Origin: Larus michahellis | Taxonomy: Eukaryota > Chordata > Aves > Charadriiformes > Laridae | Reading direction: 5' to 3' | DNA length: 64,000 bases | Assembly (NCBI RefSeq): GCF_964199755.1 | Contig: NC_133907.1 | Span: forward strand, 6,143,001-6,207,000 | In this document: one piece after another, positions 55,381 through 64,000 of the stretch | How the letters are laid out: the number at the start of each line of letters is the position of its first letter | Position numbering within the stretch: the first letter of the stretch is position 1 | The notes under the pieces: generated by a model | The model's input: only the letters and a program-made list of their open reading frames with translations | Database searches by the model: none | Told to the model about the DNA's origin: nothing | Made by a program: the position numbers and the translations under genes

Positions 55381-58300
55381 GCGTGAGCTGCGCGGCCTGC
55401 CCGCCCCTCCTCGGGCTTCACTGACTGCTGGGACCTCAGTGGGATGGTCTTGGGAGGGATGTGCTAGGGATGGGTGGTCCCAGGACAGATGTTCCCACCA
55501 GAGAAGGGAAGGAAAGACACAATCGGCTGTGCTCATCCTTGCCATGGCCCCAGACCCTCCTTACGCAGCCCCCCAGCCTCCAGCGCACCCTGAGCCTGGG
55601 TGCGCCCCCCCTGCATCCGCAGTCATGGTCCCCCGAAGCTGCCGGGCAGCGTGACAGTTCCCCCCCTGCTGACCCCTGCCTGCAAGGAGAAGGCAAGTGG
55701 GCTCCTGTCCAACACATCCCCACCACCCCTGCCTTGACCCCAACCCTGCATCGCAGGGGACAGGCAGGGCTGCCTGGAGAAGGCAGCTTCAGCGCACCTT
55801 GCCTGGCCAGTCCATCACCAACACGCACTGTGAGGGGTCCATCTCGCTGCAGGGCAGTGCTGGGGGGTGCTGGGGGGAGCAGCGGAGCTGTTGTGGGCCC
55901 TCACTCCCTGGCCTGGGGTTGGCACCGAGCCCAGCGCAGGCTCCAGGTACGGAGAGCAGCTGCAGCCCGTAACCTGCCACCACCCAAGCGCATGCAGCGT
56001 GGCATAAGAAAGGCCATAAATCCCGGAGCCAGGAGCAGCTGGGATACACAGCGACTTTTACTGTGAAGGCAGTGGCACATTATTTAAGGCTCCTCTTAAA
56101 ACCTAATGTTAGGTTTAATAAGGGAGATAAAAGCATGTCAGCAGCTCTCCCTTTCAGGGCTTGGTGCTCCCAGCAGTGCTGGTGGGATGGTCCCAGGGCT
56201 GGGGAGTGTCCCCTTGTCACCAGCCCAATGAACACCCTGCCCTGGGGACAGACATGACCCCAATTCCTGCTGGCCGAGACAGCTGGCATCAAGTGGGCGA
56301 CAGACACGGAGCATTTAGCCCCAAAAGGCCCCTAAAAGTCTGTCCTCCATGGCTGCCCCACGCAGCAGGATGGCCCCTCTGGCTTCCCATCTCCCCCGGT
56401 GCTGACCTCTCCCTGCCGGCACGCAGCGTGTTTAATGCCTGCTCCCGCATGTCAGACATGTGCCATCTCATTAGCGCGTCTGTCCCCCAAAGTGAGAAGG
56501 GAGAGCGCGTGAGACCTAATTGAATGTAACTAATTATTCACTCTGCAAATGCTCTGTTTAAATGGGATTGTGAGGGACAGAATTACTCATTCTGAAAAGG
56601 GGAGAGAAAGAGAGAAAGACAGAGAGAAAACAAATAGAGGCGGATGCTGGAGCTGCAGCTCCCTCTCTCCCCAGAATACCAATTACCAGATGAAGTGATT
56701 GTATAAATCTTTACCGAGTGAACAAACTGTACTAGTCACTTACTCCTGTCCTCTTATTATGAGGAAGCAATGAAAAATCATCCCACTCTCCCATCCGGTT
56801 AAGGGCTCCCAGTTGCTGCCTTGGATGCTGCCCACAGCTGGAGGGCTTGTCCCGGTCCTTTCCCTGGGCAGAGGTCCTACAGAGACAAGGCTGAGTGTTT
56901 GGCAGGGGTGCACACCACTCCTGCACCCCTGATCCTGCAGGGGGGACAGCGACTGCATGTCCCCCAGGGAGCTGTGGGGCTCCTGCCCCAGTGGGAGCCA
57001 GGCAATGCCGTGCAGCATCCCGGGACACGGGGAGACTTGGCCTGGACAAGGACTCCAATGCCACATGGATGTGCCCGGTGCAGAGGCACCCCAGACCTCG
57101 TGCCTGCAACTTCCCTGCCCTCCCCTTCAGCGGGTCCAGCCCTGCCAGAGCCCCAGCCCCTCTCTGCAGGCTCCCGCAGAGCTCAGAGACCTCTCCAAGC
57201 ACTTACCAAATAGGGAGAGCACGGTGCTTCCTGACCCCTGCCTGTGCCAGAGTCAGCTTTTCTCACTCCCCAGCGTCTCCGCTCCACAGGCTGGAGAAAT
57301 GTGCTCATTAGCAGCGATCTCCATCGCTCTTCCCTGACACATCGTTTAATCCCAGATCCCTCACACAGTTTCCTCCAAACACATCCATTTCTGTCCTCGG
57401 CAGTAGTGTGGGATGGGAGAGCTGGTCCTGGCCATGCGGAGCAGGGAAAGCCAAGAGGCTCCCCCCTGCACCCTTCCCTGTGGTCCTACTGCACAAGCTG
57501 GTGAGGACCCAGCCAGTCCCACGCTCCCCGCAAGCAACACCGGTACCCCCCTCATCGCAAGGCACCCAGCACCCTGGGGGCTGGTTTACGGGGATGAAGG
57601 CCACCCAGTCTTCATGTCTTGCTGCCACCAGGAGCAGAGATGCAGCAGCCCCAGGGTGCCCCAAGGAGGGACCGCGCTGCTGCGTGGGTGTCCCAGGACC
57701 CTGCAGCTCTCTGGGTGCCGTGGCTCCCGGGCTAGGCCAGGGGGCAAGAAACTGCTGGAGGAGTTGTGCAGTCGGGTCACTGTGGGGAGAACAGATGAGC
57801 AGCAAGTCAGCAAGGAGAGGGCAAAACCTCCAGCCTGCCCTGCCTCGTACGGGATGGGGATTTGATTGTTGCCAGCAGCGAGTTTTCATGCACTGGAGAT
57901 GTGCGTGTGTGGGTGTGAGGGAGAGATAACATCATCATCATCATAACAAATGCAGCTGTGCAGCTCCATTCTGTGCTTATTGGCTTTCTTCTGTTTATCT
58001 ATAAATAATTGTGGGGACACAATAGACTTTTAAGACTGCCAAAGAGTTTGTCTCCCTCCAGCAACCGTATTGCCACAGCGCTGCCACCTTATCTGCTTGT
58101 AGAAAGATGAGGGTGCGAAAAATATTTACTGTCGGGGATATTTGTCATCCACAAATTACCTCTGCCTACCATCCGCAGCAGGGATAGGACTGACAGCACT
58201 GCTCTGCATTGCAGGCACGTCAGCCCTGGGGTTCTCCACGCTGCCCCAGGCCCACCTGAGCCTCCTCCCCGTTAGCTGGCAGGGTGGCAGGAAATCCACT

Positions 58301-59845
58301 GTGCGTGCAAATCCATGCCACAGGCTGCAACGGCAGCCCAAAGGGATGAGGGAAGCGGCAGATGATGCTGAACTAGGTACCCAGCAACTGGCTTGACACA
58401 GAAGAGCACCATGATGGGAAAAATGGGGTATGAGGAGCTCAGAGGTCTGCAATGTTGGCAGGACCCCCCCCAAGCACACACCTGCACCCCCATGCTGCAC
58501 AGCCAGGGCAGCGTTCTCCCAGCACAGCAACCCCAGGCACCGACCACCTTGCAAGCCCCAGGTCTCGCTGCTCTCCTGCAAAGGACAAATGCGCCACATA
58601 CCCCGGCCGCGCTCTCAGCGCTCGACACCCCCGCCAGCCCCACCGGCCATTGGGGTTCCTCATATCCAGCATCCCAGAGGCTTTTGCGCAGCACTTACTT
58701 ATCACTGCAGTATCCAAGAACCGATCTAATTGATGTGACACCAATTATTCAAGTATCACTAAATGCAGAACTAATGCATCTGTGTGTACAAACCTCCTAG
58801 ACCCTGACCATGAAATTATAACTCTGACATGAAAGGAGCCAGAGCGAGAGCACCAGCTCTCAGCTGAGCCCCTGCCACCGCAGCGCCGGCCAGCCCTGCT
58901 GGGACACCTCCCCGATGGCCTTGCGGAGAGGGCACATCGCATGGGACGCCTGCGGCAAGGCCCACATCCAGCTGGCTGCATGGAGAGCCAGGACCCACGG
59001 CTCCTTGCAAGCTGGGCTGCAGATGTGGTGGGTTCTGCACAGCTGAACCCACCAGGGCAGCATCAGCCACGTGAGCGCTGGCAGGGCTGTCTCAGCCATC
59101 GTGACAGCCAGCCTGGGGAGCCGCCTGCTCTGCGGGGCAGTGCAAGAGCCATTTCTGGGCTGCTGAGCCCAGCCCATGCAGCTAACAAAGCTCTTGGCTT
59201 GCACATGGACTGGTGCTGGGAAAAGCCATTCATTGCATTTGAAATTTTACTGTGAAATTAAGCTATGCCTGGACACGCAGAGCTTGGCATAGGCAGCGGT
59301 TTGTGTTTTGTAAATTGCTTTCTACAATCAATTAAAGAGAAGAGATAGCTGATGGCCTGGGGGGCGCACAGGGTGGCTCCTCTTTGGGCTGGCTCCAGGT
59401 CCCTGCCATGGAGGGGAGCAGCCTTGGTCCCCAAGGGAGCAGCCTTGTCACGGGGAGACCGTGGGGCTGGGGAGAACCTGCACCCGGTGGAAAAGGATGT
59501 GGGCTGCGGCCCTCCACCGGCATGCCGTGAGGACCGAGGACGGCCCCATCAGGGGCTGCTCTGTTGCCCCCATGCCCACACCGATTACCTGGGTGAGGGG
59601 CTCTCGCCCTCCTGCTGCTGGATGCCTGCTCCCCTCTGCACCCCGACACCCGCACCCCCATCAGGCACCGGGGGGACTGCAGAGCCCTGTGGTCCCAGCA
59701 CCACTCCGGGGCAGCAAAGCAGAGAGTTCCCATGTGAAATGAGGGACACAGCAAGGCACAGTGGACATGGCAAAGCTCCGGCACCATCTCCCGTCACATT
59801 TGGACAGCAAGTATGGCGAGCGCAGCGTGAGTGTTGAGCTGCTTG
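55381..59845. other. Intergenic region downstream of CD40 with AT-rich islands
   Basis: No exon was recognised on either strand, including no match to the cadherin cytoplasmic ending expected of CDH22, the neighbour in other amniotes. AT-rich islands at about 56040-56160, 56430-56780, 57940-58160 and 58690-58830 contrast with the GC-rich surroundings and are candidate conserved non-coding elements. Confidence 0.5.
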
Positions 59846-59849
59846 GATG

Positions 59850-60120
59850 GCCAAGGGGTCGCCCCGGTTCTGGTTTGCTCAATGTTTTCATTAAGGACCT
59901 GGGAGATGGAATAGAGAAAGCGCTTATTAAATTTGCAGATGACACGAAGCTGGGAGGGACTACAAGTATCTTGGAGGACAGGATTAGAATTCAAAATGAT
60001 CTTGACAAATTGGAGAAATGGACTGGAAAAAATAGGATGAAATTCAACAGGGACAAGTGCAAGGCAGTACGCTGAGCCGGGAACAATCAGCTGTGCAAAC
60101 ACAGGCTGGGGATGGCAAGG
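59850..60120 (+). mobile_element. CR1 LINE fragment with reverse-transcriptase remnant
   Basis: The sense frame reads N-V-F-I-K-D-L-G-D-G-I-E, then K-F-A-D-D-T-K-L-G-G, then L-E-K-W-T-G-K-N-R-M-K-F-N. This is the CR1 RT domain including the F-A-D-D catalytic motif. The frame stops at 60073-60075 and the nucleotide match continues to about 60115 (AACAATCAGCTGTGCAAACA). It is 5'-truncated and inactive. Confidence 0.9.
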
Positions 60121-63100
60121 CCAGGAGCATGGAGCCCAGCCGGGCATGAGACGGCGCAGGCGCTCGGGCAGGAGCGGGGCAGGCAGGAGGCACGCTGCCG
60201 GCTCTGCATGGTGCCCCTTTGGGAACCAGAGGAGCAGGGCCTGCGGGGAGGCAAGAGGAATGGATGGAGGGAGTGAGAGGTGAGGAACAGTCTCTGGCCC
60301 CACGCACAGAGTGAGCCCTCAGAGCCGTGCCACAGGCTCTCCTGCTGTCCTGTGTGCCTCTCCCATGCTGGCCAGGAGCCATGGTGAGGTCTGGCTGGAC
60401 CCCAGCCCCTGCACACACTGGGAGAGGGGACGAGCAGTGGTCCCCCTCCATGGGCTCTGCCATCCCCTTGCCTTTGCCAGCTCAGGGCCTGGGCAGCCGC
60501 TGCCCTGTGGCGCCCCAAAAGCCGCTCAGCTTTTCCCATTGCAGCCCCACGGAGGCAGAGCCCCAGCACCAGGAGCCAAACAGCCCCCACCAGCTTTGCT
60601 CCAAAGGCGTTTCCCATGCGTGTTCCCCACCGTGCTCACCCCTGCAGCCCCAGCTGTGCCCAGAGGCAGCGGAGCCCAGCGGGGACAACACATGGCTGCC
60701 TGGCCCAGGCTGAGCTCCCACAGAGCCCCTCCTGCTGCCTTCCCTTCGCTCCAGCAATTAGAGCTCCAGCCAGCACCCTCCCAGCCTGTGCAAACACCGA
60801 GACTCATTTAAATAAATTAAGAAGACATAATAAATCAAAGGGAAATGAGGGGCTGTGCCTGGGGGCAGGGGAGTCACTCGAGTTTAATTACATTGGCAAG
60901 CCTCTCGCAGCGGAAGCGCAGCGAGTCCCACATGCGGTGAGCGCAGATGTGCGGGAGCAGGCGCAGCGTCGCAGCACCACCCCGGAGCCCGTGCCCGGCA
61001 CAGCACCGGCGCAGCACCGGTTCCGCCAAGTCAGGAAAGCAAAGCACATGCCTGTAGAGGTGGATCCCACACACCGGCCGCTCCTGGAATCCCAGTAGTA
61101 GGTGCCAGCTTGTCCCAGCACATGGCCACCAGTAGCTTCCAGTCCCGCAGGGGATCTGCTGGGGCAGCCTGCAGAGCCCTGCCTGCCCCCTGCCCCTGCC
61201 AGCCACCCAGGGCCACCAAGCACAGCCGAGGCTCGGGGAGAAGCAGCAGCACCGGCAGCACCCCTCCGCCACCGCAGGAGATTTACAGCCCGTCCCCCGT
61301 TGTTTAAAGACTCTTGCTCACAGCTGCGGTGGGGACTCCAGAAAGAGCTTTTGTGTAGAGGCGGCAAATTTATGAGACTGGCTCCGAATCCCCAGTCACA
61401 TCAGGGGCCTATTCGTCTTCCCAGGGCTGAAGATGAAATTAAATTATTGTAAAATAAATCTGTAAAAATGATGAAAAGACCATCACCCAGCGGCAAGGGC
61501 GGGGCACCGGGAACACACACGCAGCCGTGACGGATGGGGCTCACCAGGTGATAAAGCGCCTGGGACCTGGTAGCTCAGGGAATTTTTGCTGTAATCTCAG
61601 TAAAGAGATGTTGTTTACAGGAAAAATAGTATTTTGGGGAGGAAATTGCATTTCAAGGTTAAAGTTAAAAAATGGAGCGAGTCTCCCAGGGAGCCCACTT
61701 ACGTGCGAGACAGCGGCAGGCAGAGACAAGCGTGTGGGTGCCGGAGAGCAGCCCCTGGGACACGGGATGGATGCAGCACCTTCCACCCATGAAGACAAAG
61801 AGCCAGAGCCCTGCCCCACGGCGGAGGGTGCCCAGCTCGGCGCCAGCAAACACTTCCCACAATGAGGAGAGCCCCGAGCGACCAGCACCCCCAGCATCCG
61901 ATGCTTAAGGGCCAGGGCGGGCACAGCCGAGCAAACGCACGGCACAGGGATTTGCAGCTTCCCAGTTTCAGTCTCATCTTTTTCTGGGATGATTGGAAAA
62001 AATAATGACTTCATTTTATACCATGTTGGCTGGCCATTTAACAATGGGCCATTAGCACAGCTCAGCATGGGGAAGGGATTTATTTAGGACACATGGTTGC
62101 AAAGACAACCCAGCACCAGGTGCTTAATAGTGTTTCAGAGGTATCAGAGTGTTGCAGTGCTCAGAAAATGCAGCTGTAGGGAGTTAGGAGACTTTATTCT
62201 TCACTTCTGTGAAATCCCACAATACCAGAAGAGATTTCTCAGCTCTGCCCTAAGCACAAAAGCAGCGTGGAGAAAGCAGCGGCTTTGCAGGGCTGGGGTG
62301 CCAGCCAGCTTCCAGCCACGGTGCATCCCGGCTGCCCCAGGACCGGCTCCCGTTGGCACCCGGCACATCCTTGATTAAACCCGGGGGCTCCCCTCTGTCC
62401 CCGTCTGGGCGGCACAGGGGACGGAAATATTTCCCTGGCCTCGGGAAAGCCCTATCCTCCCAGGCAGGGCTGGGCACTGGCAACAGCCTCCCTGGCTCAT
62501 CCCCAGCCACTTGTGCCACTGTCCCGGGCAGCCCCAGGGCACCAGCAGGCTCTGCCTGAGCCTCCCCCATGCTTTGGTGGCCTGGCTGGACACTGTCACC
62601 TGCCAAGAGCCTCCTCGCTCTTGCAAACACCGTGGCGCAGCCCCAGGTCCAGTCCCCCAGCTCCTGCACCACCACCGGGGCAGCTCAGTGAGCACCAGCA
62701 CACCCCTGACCGCCGACGGGCGCAGAACTCCCCAGCGCAGGGACGGGATGCTGGGCAAGTCCTCCTCGTGCCCGCCCACGCCGCCCAGCGAGCGCTGGCT
62801 GCAGAGAAGCTGGCGAGGTTATCGGGAAGGGGTGTCCCAGCACCCGGGTCTCTGCAGCTCAGCAAGAGGCACTATGTTTGCGGCAGCCACAACAACCAGC
62901 CCCTTCTCCAGCACAGCCCTGCGAGAGACAGGATGGAGGGGCAAAGGCAGGCACTGCAGGGGCCCTGGGGGATCCAGCCCTGCTGGCCCCGGCAAGCGGA
63001 ATAGACTCACCTATGGCACACGGCATCAGCACGGCAACGCATGGGCAGCTGCAGGGAGCCGGTGGTCTGGGCATCCACGACAACCCTCAGCTGCAGCGCA

Positions 63101-64000
63101 GGCCCATCACATCCCAGAACCAGACCGTGCCTGCCTGCTCTCCCTAGACTGTGGAGAATCACTCCCTCCCATTAAAACCCTCTTCCCTGGAAGAGCAGGC
63201 TGGGCTTCCCCCCACCACACCTCCCCAGGCTGGGCAAGGAGGTAGGACCCCCTCTCATCCTCTTATCACCTGGGAGGGATGTGGTGGCCCTGAATCAGCC
63301 CCATGTGCACCTAACGGCCCAGGTCGCATCCACTCACAGAGCAAGTGAGCTCCAGCTGGCAGCCCCTGCTGCTTGCACGGCCCCCAGCGTATCCCAGTGC
63401 TGCCTACACCTCACCCGGTGCTCCCATGGCTGAGCGGCTCCTGGCTTTTCCCAGCCCCCATGGCCACTTTGCTGGACGCAGAAGCCGGCGCAGCCCCTCG
63501 CCCTCAGCCTTGCCAGCGAGTGGGGCTGGGACGCGCGTGCCGCAGCGCGGTGAGTGGTCCCGTGGCAGCAGGCGGCGAGGCTGGGGGCAGGAGCTGGCGG
63601 CCGTCCCGCGCAGGCAGCAAGGCAGCCGTGTGCCGAGGTGGAAGTAAAAGAGTTACCGAGCAAGCAGACGTTCAATAATTCATGGTCACTGAACTGCAAC
63701 AGGAACAACGACAAATAATAATACAGGAAAATGGGGAAAAACCTGAAATCGTTAGGCCAATGGTTCAAGCATGAAGAAAACGCGCTGAGGGAGCGGGGCG
63801 GCAGTCACGCCATGCACGGATGGAGGATGGAGGGCTTGATGCCAGCTGCATCGTGGCACCCTGCCCCTGGCCTGGTACCCCCCGCCCAGGGGCCCCCGAT
63901 GGGGCCATCACCCCACAGGGGATGTTCCGGGGCACGCGCCCAGCCCAGGGGACACCGAGCAGTGCCACGTGCCAGCCCTCAGTGCCCTCCAAGCCTGGTC
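60121..64000. other. Intergenic region, right end of window
   Basis: GC-rich single-copy DNA with AT-rich islands at about 60780-60900, 61420-61680, 61970-62240 and 63640-63780. No gene was recognised. Open frames on both strands lack family features and have the biased composition expected of GC-rich non-coding DNA. Confidence 0.5.

Noticed and set aside
54970-64000. Search for the terminal exon of CDH22 on the minus strand
   Set aside because: No stretch resembling the type II cadherin cytoplasmic tail was found; the gene probably lies beyond the window.

Overview
The window is vertebrate nuclear DNA, almost certainly from a bird. It carries three intron-containing genes in the amniote order SLC12A5 (+), NCOA5 (-), CD40 (+). 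Its interspersed repeats are CR1-type LINE fragments and a solo ERV LTR with avian-type ends. The two outer genes are compact, GC-rich and full of minisatellites. The species cannot be named from this sequence.

1-26.6 kb: SLC12A5 (KCC2), the neuronal K-Cl cotransporter. All 26 coding exons of the KCC2b form can be followed in frame with canonical splice sites, giving a predicted 1,111 aa. A near-consensus RE1/NRSF silencer lies in intron 1. A 15-nt micro-exon follows a CT tract. The 3' UTR is long (about 4.7-4.9 kb) and carries two tandem Pumilio elements, a CAG repeat and two 8-mer sites for the miR-25/92 seed family.

27.4-47.5 kb: NCOA5 on the minus strand, tail-to-tail with SLC12A5. Nine coding exons join in frame to 706 aa. 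Three upstream coding exons add an N-terminal RNA recognition motif ahead of the methionine that aligns with the start of the 579-aa human protein. A 67-nt exon at 38722-38788 links the RRM to the Arg-Asp region and supplies the required reading phase. Introns hold an antisense CR1/L3 copy, a solo LTR with a 4-bp target duplication and a degenerate tandem repeat. The promoter is probably the CpG-rich stretch at 46.9-47.6 kb, which has a ZNF143-type element.

47.6-55.4 kb: a G-rich minisatellite, then CD40 with nine exons and 277 aa. A perfect kB site lies upstream and an IRF-type site lies in intron 1. The proline of the TRAF2/3 motif PVQET is histidine here.

55.4-64 kb: no gene found. Several AT-rich islands stand out in GC-rich DNA and may be conserved non-coding elements, perhaps for CDH22, the expected next gene. 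A sense CR1 reverse-transcriptase fragment is also present.

No wholly new system was found. The most notable items are the RRM-bearing NCOA5 frame, the post-transcriptional sites in the KCC2 3' UTR and the altered CD40 TRAF motif.
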